From: Pseudomonas mendocina
GTDB taxonomy: Bacteria; Pseudomonadota; Gammaproteobacteria; Pseudomonadales; Pseudomonadaceae
Assembly: GCA_037482215.1 (NCBI GenBank)
Contig: CP148074.1
Coordinates: forward strand, 4,650,001 to 4,714,000
Length of the DNA: 64,000 nucleotides
Reading direction: 5' to 3'
In this document: positions 24,500 to 34,279 of the stretch, in pieces
Layout: every line of letters starts with the position of its first letter
Position numbering within the stretch: position 1 is the stretch's first letter
Notes under the pieces: generated by a model
The model's input: the letters and a program-made list of their open reading frames with translations, nothing else
What the model was told of the DNA's origin: nothing
The model's database searches: none
Made by a program: the position numbers and the translations under genes

Positions 24500-25756
24500 T
24501 CAGCGTCCTGCTGCTTGCAGTGCCTGCAGGGAAAACTGAGTCGATTTGGCGTCGAAGTTGGTTTTCCAGGTTGTGGTATCGATCAGCGACACGGTGGCGT
24601 GGTTACGCTGGAAGTCGATCACAGAACCGGCAGTGGTACGGATATCGCCATCCTTCTCGTTGGAGTAGGAGTGGAATTCCATGAACTTCCAGAACTCGCC
24701 CTTACGGTTGTAAGCCTCACCGTAGTGGATGCGCGGGAACTTGGTGTCGATGTACAGAACCTTCTTGCTGTACGGGTGGATCGACGGCGTGATCGCCTCA
24801 ACCACATACACTTCACGCACTTCATAGGTGTTGCCGATGAAGTTCCAGTAAGGTGGGTTCGGGTCCATGACCGGGTAACGGGTGGCGTAGTCTTTGCCGT
24901 CTTTGTTCCAGATATCCGCGCCCTGCTTGCTCGCAGTCACCGCCAGGATGTTGCGCTTGCCCAGCAGTTTGTATTCCGGATACCAGCACGGACGGGCGTT
25001 GAAGATTTCCAGGTCGTCCTGCAGCTGGTCAGAGGAACCGACCGGGTCCATCCACGCACCACCGGACAGCTGACGCACGCGGCGTACAGCCGGGATGTAT
25101 GCCCATACGCTGTTCACTTTGTCCGAGTCATACATCACAGTGTAAGTGCCCAGGCCCTTCATGTCGGACGGCGACTTGAAGTACAGCAGCTGACGGCCGC
25201 GCTCGCTGCCATCACCTTCTACAGTGCTGTCACCGGTCAGACGGCCTTTCATGGCGTAACGGGTGAACTCGGCAACCGGCTCAGCGTGAACGCCTTTTTT
25301 ACCGTCGATCAGCAGTTGGGTGTAACCCGGCACCTGAGATACGTCACCGACGATCTGACCCAGGTGGAAGTTCCAGATGATCTTTTCCGCGGCTTGCGGA
25401 TCGTTGACATCCACATCCGGGAACGGTGCACCGGCGCCCCAACCGTCTACACGGCAGGCTTCTTTGTTGATGCTGGTTTTACCGGCGTTAGCCTGGGAAG
25501 CCTTGACCCAACGCGGGTCCAGCGGCACTTCCTTGGAGGCAGCCAGCGGCATTTGCATGCCGTTGTTGCGGATACGCCATTCCAGCTTCTCGGTCAGCAG
25601 GCTGGAGATGGTGTAACCTTCAAAGGTCTGGTCTTTGAGCTGATCGATGTTGGCAGCATTGATCACAGTGCCAGCCGGTACTTCACCGGCCTGGGCTGCA
25701 CCGACAGTGCTGGCGGCGATCAGGCCAGCCAGCAGTGCACGACGAAATGTAGTCAT
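24500..25756 (-). CDS. DUF1329 exported protein
   Basis: A 418-residue protein with an N-terminal signal peptide (RRALLAGLIAASTVGAAQA-GE) of the DUF1329 family (PF07044). Conserved-looking parts are YTVMYDSDKVNSVWAYIPAVRRVRQL in the middle and YPEYKLLGKRN. Members are periplasmic or outer-membrane-associated and usually lie beside DUF1302 and RND genes near loci for hydrophobic substrates; biochemical function is not settled. Only 20 bases separate it from the DUF1302 gene. Confidence 0.88.
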   Translation of the reverse strand: MTTFRRALLAGLIAASTVGAAQAGEVPAGTVINAANIDQLKDQTFEGYTISSLLTEKLEWRIRNNGMQMPLAASKEVPLDPRWVKASQANAGKTSINKEACRVDGWGAGAPFPDVDVNDPQAAEKIIWNFHLGQIVGDVSQVPGYTQLLIDGKKGVHAEPVAEFTRYAMKGRLTGDSTVEGDGSERGRQLLYFKSPSDMKGLGTYTVMYDSDKVNSVWAYIPAVRRVRQLSGGAWMDPVGSSDQLQDDLEIFNARPCWYPEYKLLGKRNILAVTASKQGADIWNKDGKDYATRYPVMDPNPPYWNFIGNTYEVREVYVVEAITPSIHPYSKKVLYIDTKFPRIHYGEAYNRKGEFWKFMEFHSYSNEKDGDIRTTAGSVIDFQRNHATVSLIDTTTWKTNFDAKSTQFSLQALQAAGR

Positions 25757-25776
25757 GATTGAGTCTCCGGAATAAC

Positions 25777-27375
25777 TCAGAACAGGTAAGTCAGGCTGGT
25801 GTACAGCTGATCGCGGTTATGCAGGTAACCGAACAGGCTGGTGTTTTCGCAGGTAGCCAGGTTGCCAGGCTCACACTTGTCGTCGTGGTAGCCGGTATCC
25901 CAGAAGTGGTCGTACTCAACTTTCCACTTCAGCTTGCTGGACAGCTCGAAAGTCACCGACGGCACGACGAAACCACCGCCGTTGCTCAGGTCAGCACCGA
26001 CCACCAGGTTCGGACGAATACGGCCGTTGGCGTAGCTCATGTCGAGGATCGCGGTACCCATGACTGAGTGTTCTTTGGCCTTGCCGCCCCAACCCACGCT
26101 GTACAGCAGGTTGTCGTCTTCGTCGTAGTTCTGGATCCACTTGTCAAACAGCTGCACGGAGAAGAACGCCGGCTTTTCAGTGCCCAGCAGCGACTGAGTA
26201 AAGGCCAGGTTTTTATCCATACGCACCATCAGGGCCAGCACGTCTTTCTTGGTGTAGCCGTCGAAACCAGCAGCCACGTACTGGCTCAGCATGGTCGGCG
26301 TAGTGGCTTCGAACTGGTACGGCGCATCTTTGATGAAGGCCAGTTCAGTACTGAATACCGCGTCAGCAGCAGCGGAGTACTGGCTGGCGGTGAAGCCGAA
26401 TACGTCAACGATCGGGTAGATGATCTCACCGGCCAAGCCACGGGTCTGGTTGCCGTCGGTGGTTTCAGCACCGCTCGGTACATCCGGCATGCCCAGCAGC
26501 GCCAGGTTGTTGGAGGCATTGAGGATCGGCGCGTTGTAGTAAGTCTTCAGGTACGACAGCGAGTAGTTGGTATCGCCCCACAGGCCGTTCCAGCGGATAC
26601 CACCGGTGACGTCGTGGCGGTCGCCGTCTTCGTGGTTGAAGTTGTACGGGTCGATGTTACGGAAGTCGACGCCTGCGTACGGCTGGCTGGACCAGCGGCC
26701 ACCGTAGATGTCGATCTCGGTGCCGATGTCTTTCTTACTGTCCAGACCCGGGCGGATAAACATCTCGATACCGCCGTTCAACTCCGGAATGTCGATGTTG
26801 AACTTGGCCATGATGTTGGTTTTGCGCAGCTCTTCGTTCGCAGGCTCGAGGAACGAACGCCAGGTGTTATCAAAGCCATGAACCAGGTCGTTGGCGGCGA
26901 AGAAGTCAGTCTCACCCCAGGCGATCTGCTGCTTGCCCAGACGAACCCAGGTGCGATCGCCCATCGGGAAGTCTACGTACAGCTCACGAATCTCGTTCTT
27001 GTCATAGAGATCAGTGATGTCACCGCGACCATCCGCTTCGTGATAGTTGTTCGCGCCCATTTTCTCCAGGTGCTTGAGGAAGTTGGTTTCAACTTCACGC
27101 ACACCGCGCAGCTTGGCGACGAAAGAAAGGGTGTCAGTCGGTTTCCACTGCAGGTTTACGCGGGCGGTGCTGCGCATCATGGAAAGCTTGCCCTTGTCAT
27201 CGTAACCGGGGGTGTCTTCCCAGTTCTTCATGTTCCAGGACATTTCCTGACGCAGATAACCGTCATACGTAAAGGTTTCAGCCAGCACGGGTGTGGTAAC
27301 CACACCCAGTGCAACAGCCAGAGCCAGCTTTTTAAACGAGGCTTGCGGTTGCGTGCCCCGGATAAGCTTGTTCAT
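25777..27375 (-). CDS. DUF1302 outer-membrane-type protein
   Basis: A 532-residue protein of the DUF1302 family (PF06980). A signal peptide ends at about PVLA-ETFTYDG. Many short amphipathic strands with aromatic residues (LSFVAKLRGVREV, YDGYLRQEMSWNMKNW, ending YTSLTYLF) suggest an outer-membrane beta-barrel with a terminal Phe. Family members pair with DUF1329 proteins; transport or envelope delivery of a hydrophobic compound is the common guess. It lies downstream of the RND gene in the same operon. Confidence 0.87.
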   Translation of the reverse strand: MNKLIRGTQPQASFKKLALAVALGVVTTPVLAETFTYDGYLRQEMSWNMKNWEDTPGYDDKGKLSMMRSTARVNLQWKPTDTLSFVAKLRGVREVETNFLKHLEKMGANNYHEADGRGDITDLYDKNEIRELYVDFPMGDRTWVRLGKQQIAWGETDFFAANDLVHGFDNTWRSFLEPANEELRKTNIMAKFNIDIPELNGGIEMFIRPGLDSKKDIGTEIDIYGGRWSSQPYAGVDFRNIDPYNFNHEDGDRHDVTGGIRWNGLWGDTNYSLSYLKTYYNAPILNASNNLALLGMPDVPSGAETTDGNQTRGLAGEIIYPIVDVFGFTASQYSAAADAVFSTELAFIKDAPYQFEATTPTMLSQYVAAGFDGYTKKDVLALMVRMDKNLAFTQSLLGTEKPAFFSVQLFDKWIQNYDEDDNLLYSVGWGGKAKEHSVMGTAILDMSYANGRIRPNLVVGADLSNGGGFVVPSVTFELSSKLKWKVEYDHFWDTGYHDDKCEPGNLATCENTSLFGYLHNRDQLYTSLTYLF

Positions 27376-27435
27376 GGTGAATCTCCCCAGAGGTTGCGGC
27401 AGCGATTGATCGATTGCTGTTTTTGTTGTGTCGTC

Positions 27436-29811
27436 TCAAGCCATCTGAAACGAGGAGTTCGGCTTTTCGGCGGCCGGCGCCGGTTGCCCATCGCCAAAGA
27501 TGAAGCGCGGGCGGAACACGTAGAGCAGTGCAGGCATTACGAACAGCGAGCAGAACGCTGAAACGCTGAGCCAGATCGCCATCAGCAGGCCCATTTCGGC
27601 CTGGAAGCGCAGCGACGACAGCCACCACAACAGGGTTGCCACGATCAGTACGCTGGCAGTCACGATCACACCCATACCTGCGGTGTGCAGAGAGATACGC
27701 ACAGCCTCTTCCGGCGATTTGCCGTGGGCGATTTCTTCTTTGATGCGGTCGGCAATGTAGAACGCGTAGTCCACGCCCAGACCAATCCCCAGCGCCGCAA
27801 CCGGCACGGTATTGATGCTCATGCCGATGTCCTGCCAGGTCATGTACGCGTAGGTGACCATGTTGGAGATGATCACCGGCACCATGAACACCATGCCGGC
27901 GATACTGGCGCGGTAAACCACGGTACAAATCACTGCCAGCACCATCAGCGCCAAGGCCACAGCCTCAATCTGGCTGGCCAGGATGATTTCGTTCACTGCC
28001 GCCATTACACCGATCTGGCCGCCTGCCAGTTGCCAGTGGCCGGTGGTCAGCGGATGGCTGTCGATGTATTCCTTCACCCGTGCCACGGCAGTACGGATGG
28101 TTTCGCCCTGACGGTCACGGAACATCAGGGTTACAGCGCCGTTGGCATATTGATCGTCGGCGAAACGGGACAGGTCGCCCGGCTCGGATACGGAGTCGAG
28201 CATGGCCACCAGGCTGCCGTTGACCGCATCGCTGCTGCCGATCTCCAGATAACGCGGGTTGCCCTCACGCAGGCTGGCGTTCATCTGCGGAATCACGTCT
28301 GCCAGTGAGATCGAACCACCCACTTCCGGCTGCGCTTCCATAAAGCGCTGCAGTCCGTTCATGGCTTGCAGCGATTCTGTGCTGCGTACGAAACCGCGGT
28401 TACCTTCGTCGCCGATGACCACGAACATGCGGTCAACGCCTTCAAAACGCTGGTTGATTGCTGCCGAGTCGAGGTTATAGGTCGAGTCCGGCCAGAGGAT
28501 CGGCGAGCCGGGGTTGGCGTCACCAATTTTCATGTTCAGCGAGTACAGACCGGCCGACACCACCACAATCAGCGCGCCGCCGAGGATCACGAAGCGACCA
28601 CGGGAGAGGCTGACACGGGTCGCCAGATCAAGCACTTTCGACAGTGCCGGAATGCAGTTGAGCGGGTGCACGTAACCGTGCGGTTTACGGATGTAGGAGA
28701 GCATGACCGGGGTCAGGATCACCGCACTGATGGTCAAGGTGGCCACCCATACGCAGGCCAGTACCGTCAGCTTTTGCAGCATCGGGATCGGGCTCAGGGC
28801 CACCACCGCCATTACCGCAGCGTCTGCAATCACACCGAGCATGCCCGGACGGAACAGATCGCTCAGGGCCACACGGGCTGCAATACGACTGGTGTCAGCA
28901 CCCGGCGGCAGGATTTCCAGCTCATCATCGAATCGGTTAACGATCTGTACCGAGTGGGAAACTGCACGGGAGGTGATCAGCATCGCCACCACGATCACCA
29001 GCGGCTCGAAGTTGATGTCGAGCAGACGGCAGATACCCAACGCCCACGACGCACTCACAGCACCAGCCAACATCGGCAGGAGCAGACCGCGCCAAGTACG
29101 CAACAGGATGAACAGCATAAACAGGGTCAGCATCAGTGCCGCTGCAACCAGTTGCACGGTTTCCGGCAGGTAATGGCCAACCCAGCCGAACAGCATCGGG
29201 TCGCCGACTACGTGCACATTGACGCTGTCGTCATCCACGCTCTTGATCAGCTCGCGGATTTCCTTGAACACGGTGCCGTAATCCACCTGTTCGTCGATAA
29301 AGTCGACCGTTACCAGGGTGGCTTTCAAATCACGGGATACATACGGGCCGTACACCAGCGGGTTACGCAGCACCGCCTGCTTGAGCGCGGCCATCTCTTG
29401 CGCGGTGGCCGGTAGGTCCGGCCACATCAGCGGCACACTTTCGATGCCCATGGTGCTGGCGCGCACTTCTTTAAGCTTCTTGGAGGCCAGCGAGATGATC
29501 TGATACTGGTTGACCGCCGAAACCTCGCGCAGGCCCAAGGTGACGGTGCGTACCTTATCCAGTACTTCTTTCTGGAAGATATCGCCCTCACTGGCTTCGA
29601 ACATGATGGTGACCATGTTCGAACCGCCAAAGGTGTCTTTGAACTGCTCGTGGGTTTTGATGTATTCGTGACGCGAAGGCAGCATGTCTTCGAAGACAGT
29701 GCGCACTTCAACGTGCAGGGCAAACCAGCCGAGGATCAGCGTGATCAGCAGTAGGCTGCTGGCGACCCAGTTGCGGCGCCGGATGCAGAGTTCGGCAATA
29801 CGTTCGATCAT
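27436..29811 (-). CDS. RND superfamily (MMPL/HpnN-like) exporter
   Basis: A 791-residue membrane protein with the RND pattern: one N-terminal helix (VASSLLLITLILGWF), a periplasmic loop, a block of five to six helices, then a second copy of the same layout. The sterol-sensing-like repeats LMLTLFMLFILLRTWRG and MVLAVICTVVYRASIAG match the lipid- and hydrophobe-handling branch rather than AcrB drug pumps. It is built with YCF48-like, DUF1302 and DUF1329 partners, a set repeatedly seen near hydrophobic-substrate catabolism. The ATG at 29811 gives a typical N-terminus; an ATG at 29847 overlapping the upstream stop (TGATG) is an alternative. Confidence 0.87.
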   Translation of the reverse strand: MIERIAELCIRRRNWVASSLLLITLILGWFALHVEVRTVFEDMLPSRHEYIKTHEQFKDTFGGSNMVTIMFEASEGDIFQKEVLDKVRTVTLGLREVSAVNQYQIISLASKKLKEVRASTMGIESVPLMWPDLPATAQEMAALKQAVLRNPLVYGPYVSRDLKATLVTVDFIDEQVDYGTVFKEIRELIKSVDDDSVNVHVVGDPMLFGWVGHYLPETVQLVAAALMLTLFMLFILLRTWRGLLLPMLAGAVSASWALGICRLLDINFEPLVIVVAMLITSRAVSHSVQIVNRFDDELEILPPGADTSRIAARVALSDLFRPGMLGVIADAAVMAVVALSPIPMLQKLTVLACVWVATLTISAVILTPVMLSYIRKPHGYVHPLNCIPALSKVLDLATRVSLSRGRFVILGGALIVVVSAGLYSLNMKIGDANPGSPILWPDSTYNLDSAAINQRFEGVDRMFVVIGDEGNRGFVRSTESLQAMNGLQRFMEAQPEVGGSISLADVIPQMNASLREGNPRYLEIGSSDAVNGSLVAMLDSVSEPGDLSRFADDQYANGAVTLMFRDRQGETIRTAVARVKEYIDSHPLTTGHWQLAGGQIGVMAAVNEIILASQIEAVALALMVLAVICTVVYRASIAGMVFMVPVIISNMVTYAYMTWQDIGMSINTVPVAALGIGLGVDYAFYIADRIKEEIAHGKSPEEAVRISLHTAGMGVIVTASVLIVATLLWWLSSLRFQAEMGLLMAIWLSVSAFCSLFVMPALLYVFRPRFIFGDGQPAPAAEKPNSSFQMA

Positions 29812-29846
29812 GGAAATGTTCTCGCTTGCGTTAGGCAAAATGGGCA

Positions 29847-30887
29847 TCAGGGCTGCAACAGGGACCAGGCTTTGCCGTCCCAATGGCCGATGTTCGCGCC
29901 GGCCAGCCACAGGCCGCCGTCAACCGGCAGTGCGCGCACGTGCCAGGCCAGATTGCGTTCATCGAGAATTCCCGTCTGCCAGCGCTCGCCGTTTCCGGCA
30001 GACCAGCGCCCCAGGGCACCGGTGACAAACCAGCGCTGCTGGTCAGCCAGCCAGGCCACATCAAACAGGTGCTCAGTCAGGCCAGCATCACGCGCCAGCC
30101 AGCTCAGGCCACCATCGGTGGTTTGCAGAACCATGCCTTCCAGGCCTACCGCCGTGCCGTTGAGCTCATCGTGGAAGGTCACGGCCATCAGGGACGAACC
30201 AATGCCGACATCCACCTCTTGCCAGTCGTAGCCGCTGAGGCTGCCGCGAATCACCCGGCCAAACTCGCCGACCACCAGCAGGGTGTCGCTGCCCAGCAGA
30301 GCCACATCGTTCCAGGCCACATCTTCTTCATCACGCAGGCGCTGCCAGGTGTGGCCGTAATCACGGCTGATCAGCAGTGCGCCCATTTCCCCGGCAGCAA
30401 TGGCCAGGCCATCCGCAAAGGCCCGTACGCGGTTGAGTTTGTTCGCCACGTCCGAACGTGGGACGTTCTGTGCCTGCTGCCAGTTGTTGCCCTTGTCAGC
30501 GCTGTACAGCACTACACCGTCATTCCCCACCGCCACGGCATTGCCGTTAGCCCAAGTAGCAACGTCTTGCAGGGTGCTCTTAACCGGAGAGGTCGCGCGG
30601 GTCACACTACTGTCCCCGGCGATCTTCAGAATTTTGCCACCGAAACCCACTGCCAGCAGATCCGCACCTGGCACCTGAGCCAGACCGTAGAACTGGTCGC
30701 GGCTTTCCAGGGCAGCAGGGGTAATGGTGCTGCCAACGGGCTGTGGCCGGATAAAAATGCCCGCCCAGAGCAAAGCGGCAATGATCACCCAGGGCAGTAA
30801 CGCCACCATGAGTTTCATTAACCGAGCACCAATACCGGGGGATTGCGTCCGTGCAAGGCTGAGTTCACTAGTAGCGATGTTCGACAT
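29847..30887 (-). CDS. YCF48/BNR-repeat beta-propeller protein, membrane-anchored
   Basis: A 346-residue protein with one N-terminal membrane anchor (LMVALLPWVIIAALLWAGIF) and a periplasmic beta-propeller made of repeats such as GNDGVVLYSADKGNNWQQ, GEMGALLISRDYGHTWQRL and GLEGMVLQTTDGGLSWLA, the YCF48/photosystem II assembly-factor-like pattern. It is the first gene of the RND-DUF1302-DUF1329 operon and abuts the RND gene. A scaffold role for the exporter is inferred. The start is uncertain: ATG at 30887 is used, and GTG at 30914 is possible. Confidence 0.8.
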   Translation of the reverse strand: MSNIATSELSLARTQSPGIGARLMKLMVALLPWVIIAALLWAGIFIRPQPVGSTITPAALESRDQFYGLAQVPGADLLAVGFGGKILKIAGDSSVTRATSPVKSTLQDVATWANGNAVAVGNDGVVLYSADKGNNWQQAQNVPRSDVANKLNRVRAFADGLAIAAGEMGALLISRDYGHTWQRLRDEEDVAWNDVALLGSDTLLVVGEFGRVIRGSLSGYDWQEVDVGIGSSLMAVTFHDELNGTAVGLEGMVLQTTDGGLSWLARDAGLTEHLFDVAWLADQQRWFVTGALGRWSAGNGERWQTGILDERNLAWHVRALPVDGGLWLAGANIGHWDGKAWSLLQP

Positions 30888-30941
30888 GAGACAGATCCAC
30901 ACGTTGATCGCCACCGGAAAGCAGGCGGCGAAGGCACCATG

Positions 30942-31114
30942 ACATTAGGCGGCCATGCCCCTACGGACTATCCGTCTACTGCTCGCCTTATCCGCCCAGT
31001 GCAAGTTAATGATCGGGATCAATACAAAAACAGCTTAAAATGCGCTAAATAAACGCTGATCTGAAAGAAAAATTCTTTCTAATCAATGAGTTATTTAAAT
31101 ATCCGAAAAGTGCA
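30942..31114 (-). promoter_or_regulatory. XylS-type promoter P4, upstream of the YCF48-RND-DUF1302-DUF1329 operon, plus an extra box
   Basis: On the minus strand: distal TGCA-CTGGGC-GGATA (31003-30989), 5-base gap, proximal AGCA-GTAGAC-GGATA (30983-30969), then 21 bases and TAATGT (30947-30942). Both halves are near-perfect, making this the best copy. A third perfect distal-type box, TGCA-CTTTTC-GGATA (31114-31100), lies 111 bases upstream in an AT-rich stretch, without a clear -10 of its own. Confidence 0.72.
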
Positions 31115-31129
31115 TAGCAGCCTTTTAAA

Positions 31130-31153
31130 CCGCCACTGAAAGACCAGTGGCGG
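31130..31153 (-). terminator. Terminator-like hairpin after the chemoreceptor gene
   Basis: CCGCCACTG (31130-31138) and CAGTGGCGG (31145-31153) form a perfect 9-bp stem with a 6-base loop, 9 bases past the chemoreceptor stop. On the minus strand TTTAAAAG follows; on the plus strand a GTTTTTT run lies 5 bases beyond. Termination of the chemoreceptor transcript is likely. Confidence 0.65.
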
Positions 31154-31162
31154 TGCTGTTTT

Positions 31163-33142
31163 TTACAGCTTGAAACGACTTACCAGGGCGTTAAGGCGAG
31201 CCGCACTCGCTTCCAGATCATCGCTGCGCCTGTTAACTTCTCCTGCGCTGTTTGAAGCGCTTTCAGCCGAATCCGCAATGCTCACTAGGCTGCGAGACAG
31301 CAAGTCACTGGTCGTGGCCTGCTGCTCAGTGGCAGTTGCGATTTGCTGACTCATCTCTCGCACCCGACTAATAACCTGAGACAGGCTATCTAAGGCCTCA
31401 CTGGCCTCACTGGCAGTCAACACATTGCTCTGGGAGGTTCGTCGACTCTGCTCGATAATGTCCACAACCGTACGTGTACGCTCCTGAATCAAGGTAATGC
31501 TGGCGCACACCTCCTCAGTTGACGTGTGCGTACGCCGCGCCAGCGCCCGGACCTCATCCGCCACCACGGCAAAGCCACGGCCCTGCTCCCCTGCCCTGGC
31601 CGACTCAATGGCTGCGTTGAGCGCCAGCAAGTTGGTCTGGTCAGCGATATTGCTAATCACCGCAACAATGGTACCGATCGCCTGGCTGGCATCATCCAGC
31701 TGTACGGCCAGAGTGGAAACATGCTCCAGGGTCTCGGCATCCTGATTAATCGCCCGCACCAGTCCAGACACTTTGTCCTGCCCCAATGCCACCGCGTCAT
31801 CACCATCACTGGTGGCACGCGCGGCCTGACCTGCATTGGCTGCAACCTCCTCAATGGTGGCCGCCATCTCCTGCATGGCAGTTGCCAACTGGCCAACTTC
31901 ATCACGCTGAGCATCCACCACCTGACCGGAAGCACGACTTTGCTCCTGCAACTCAACAGAAGTGGCCTGCAGGGATTTGCTGGTGCCTTTGATTTCAAAA
32001 ACTAAGTCCGCCATAGCGCTGAGGAAGTTGTTGAACTCGCGCGCCAGTACTGCCAGCTCATCGTTGCCTTTAGCTGGCAGACGGGAACACAAGTCAGCCT
32101 CACCACTGGCCAATTGTTTGACCTTATCCGCCACCACCTGCAATGGCTGAGCAATGGCCCGGCCCAGCAGGACAACCGCAACGGCCAACGCAACAGAGGC
32201 CAACGTGCCCAATAGCAGCAGCTGCAAGGCAAGTGACTTTACCCCACCCAACAGGGCCGAGCTGGGAAAGGCCAGCCCCAGCGACCAAGGCGTTACGGTA
32301 TGGCCAATGCTGACTGGGGTTACCAACATGAATGTTTCTTCAGCAAGCGCAGGCGAATCGAAACGCAGGGTGATACCAACACCTTTACGCACCGCGTCAA
32401 TCACAACGTCCAGATGATCACCGAGGAAATCCTTCTCGCTATCCGCCTGCTTCATACCGATTCGACTCGGGTCCGGATGTGCGACTAACGTGGTGTCATG
32501 GGCGATCAGAGCGGCAACCCCAACCCCCAGTGGACGTAGTCCGGCAACGCGCTCCTGCAACTTGGCGGCATCCAGCCCCACACCCAGCATGCCCACCACC
32601 CTGCCGGAACTGAGCACCGGCACACTCAGGGCAATGACGTTCTGATCGCCGGAGCTGCTGCTGACCGGCACAAGCGGAATGACCTGCTCGGTGGCCGGGA
32701 ATTGCGCTCCAAGCCTCCGCACCAGGGCCTCCCGGGCCTCATCCAGCGCCGGGTTGATGCTCTGCCCATTGCGCAGCCACAACACGCTCTGTCCGGCGCT
32801 CTGCTGACGAGGTATCCACCAGATCGCTGCGGCCTCAGGCAAACCACTGAACAACGACTCGATCATCTGATCAGCGATACGCCGATCCGGCAGCCCATCC
32901 TCAATGATCTCGCTGCTGAGCAGGCCTGCGGTGTTACGCATCGAATAGAGCGATGCATCGAAATAGCTGCTGATTTCGCTGGCCTGCTGCCGGGCGATGG
33001 CATCCACCGCGACTTCAGCCAGCTCCTCAGTGGAGGATTTGCTGGAGAAATACACCAACAGCACCGTAGCCAGGTAGATCAATAGCGTCAGGGGTAAAAC
33101 CGTGAAGAGCAGTTTGTTCTTCATCGTCAAATTCGACAGCAT
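31163..33142 (-). CDS. Methyl-accepting chemotaxis protein with periplasmic Cache-type sensor
   Basis: A 659-residue transmembrane chemoreceptor. Order: membrane helix at about 10-32, periplasmic double-Cache-like ligand domain (about 35-285, with [23 protein letters not shown]), second helix at about 300-325, HAMP, then a long methyl-accepting signalling domain whose hairpin tip reads [23 protein letters not shown]. It has its own terminator and lies between two catabolic operons, behind the mhp terminator. Chemotaxis towards the island's substrate is a reasonable guess from position; no ligand can be read from sequence. Confidence 0.9.
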   Translation of the reverse strand: MLSNLTMKNKLLFTVLPLTLLIYLATVLLVYFSSKSSTEELAEVAVDAIARQQASEISSYFDASLYSMRNTAGLLSSEIIEDGLPDRRIADQMIESLFSGLPEAAAIWWIPRQQSAGQSVLWLRNGQSINPALDEAREALVRRLGAQFPATEQVIPLVPVSSSSGDQNVIALSVPVLSSGRVVGMLGVGLDAAKLQERVAGLRPLGVGVAALIAHDTTLVAHPDPSRIGMKQADSEKDFLGDHLDVVIDAVRKGVGITLRFDSPALAEETFMLVTPVSIGHTVTPWSLGLAFPSSALLGGVKSLALQLLLLGTLASVALAVAVVLLGRAIAQPLQVVADKVKQLASGEADLCSRLPAKGNDELAVLAREFNNFLSAMADLVFEIKGTSKSLQATSVELQEQSRASGQVVDAQRDEVGQLATAMQEMAATIEEVAANAGQAARATSDGDDAVALGQDKVSGLVRAINQDAETLEHVSTLAVQLDDASQAIGTIVAVISNIADQTNLLALNAAIESARAGEQGRGFAVVADEVRALARRTHTSTEEVCASITLIQERTRTVVDIIEQSRRTSQSNVLTASEASEALDSLSQVISRVREMSQQIATATEQQATTSDLLSRSLVSIADSAESASNSAGEVNRRSDDLEASAARLNALVSRFKL

Positions 33143-33199
33143 CAGGGCACCTCTTGTTAGTTATGGGTAGCGCACCGCAGACGTCAGTTTTCGCAAGGC

Positions 33200-33228
33200 A
33201 AAAAAAAGCGCCGTGACAAGCACGGCGC
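33200..33228 (-). terminator. Strong intrinsic terminator at the end of the mhpDFE operon
   Basis: GCGCCGTG (33208-33215) and CACGGCGC (33221-33228) form a perfect 8-bp stem with a 5-base loop; on the minus strand an uninterrupted run of eight T follows. It lies 16 bases beyond the aldolase stop. Confidence 0.9.
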
Positions 33229-33243
33229 AAACAGAGCAATGCA

Positions 33244-34275
33244 TCAAGCGCGTTGCTTGAGCAGGTCCAGAGCAACGTCAACAATCATATCTTCCTGCCC
33301 ACCCACCATGCGGCGGCGGCCCAGTTCGACGAGGATGTCCATGGTTTTCAGGCCGTATTTGGCGGCGGCCACTTCAGCGTGACGCAGGAAGCTGGAGTAC
33401 ACACCGGCATAGCCCAGCGCCAATGTTTCGCGGTCGACGCGCACCGGGCGGTCCTGCAGCGGGCGCACCAGATCATCAGCAGCATCCATCAGGCGATACA
33501 GGTCGGTGCCGTGGTTCCAGCCCAGACGCTCAGCCGCAGCGATAAACACTTCCAGCGGCGCGTTACCCGCACCGGCGCCCATGCCGGCGAGGCTGGCGTC
33601 GATACGGTCACAGCCTTCTTCCACCGCAGCGATGGAGTTGGCCACGCCGAGGCTCAGGTTGTGGTGCGCGTGCATACCGGTTTGGGTTTCAGCATTGAGC
33701 ACCGACTTGAACGCGCGCATGCGGTCGCGGATGTCGTTCATGTTCATGGCACCGCCGGAATCAGCCATGTAGATGCACTGGGCACCGTAGGACTCCATCA
33801 GCTTGCCCTGAGCGGCCAGCTGTTCGGCCGGGATCATGTGGCTCATCATCAAAAAGCCGACCGTATCCATACCCAGCTCACGGGCGAATTCGATGTGCTG
33901 TTTGGAGACATCCGCCTCGGTGCAGTGAGTGGCCACGCGAACGGAGCGAGCACCGGCTTTGTAGGCTTCTTTGAGGTCGTGAACTGTGCCGATACCGGGG
34001 ATCAGCAGCACGGTGATTTTCGCGTGCTTGATCACGTCGGCAGCCGCTTCGATCCACTCCAGATCGCTGTGCGCGCCGAAGCCGTAGTTGAAGCTGGAAC
34101 CTTGCAGGCCGTCACCGTGGGTGACTTCGATGGAGTCGACCTTGGCTTCGTCCAGGGCGCGGGCGATGTCCTGCACATTCTGGATCGAATACTGGTGGCG
34201 GATGGCATGGCTGCCGTCTCGCAAGGTTACGTCGGAGATGTAGAGTTTTTTGCTGGGATCAAATGTCATGCTCAT
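33244..34275 (-). CDS. mhpE: 4-hydroxy-2-oxovalerate aldolase
   Basis: A 343-residue class II aldolase cleaving 4-hydroxy-2-oxovalerate to pyruvate and acetaldehyde. Visible: [11 protein letters not shown] with the metal-binding Asp and catalytic His region near 17-27, and HAHHNLSLG near 200 with the two His metal ligands; the C-terminal part packs against the partner dehydrogenase. Immediately upstream is acylating acetaldehyde dehydrogenase, and the two form a channelling complex in homologues (DmpFG, MhpEF). The first ATG (34275) and a second (34269) both fit; the first is used. Confidence 0.93.
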   Translation of the reverse strand: MSMTFDPSKKLYISDVTLRDGSHAIRHQYSIQNVQDIARALDEAKVDSIEVTHGDGLQGSSFNYGFGAHSDLEWIEAAADVIKHAKITVLLIPGIGTVHDLKEAYKAGARSVRVATHCTEADVSKQHIEFARELGMDTVGFLMMSHMIPAEQLAAQGKLMESYGAQCIYMADSGGAMNMNDIRDRMRAFKSVLNAETQTGMHAHHNLSLGVANSIAAVEEGCDRIDASLAGMGAGAGNAPLEVFIAAAERLGWNHGTDLYRLMDAADDLVRPLQDRPVRVDRETLALGYAGVYSSFLRHAEVAAAKYGLKTMDILVELGRRRMVGGQEDMIVDVALDLLKQRA

Positions 34276-34279
34276 GTCC

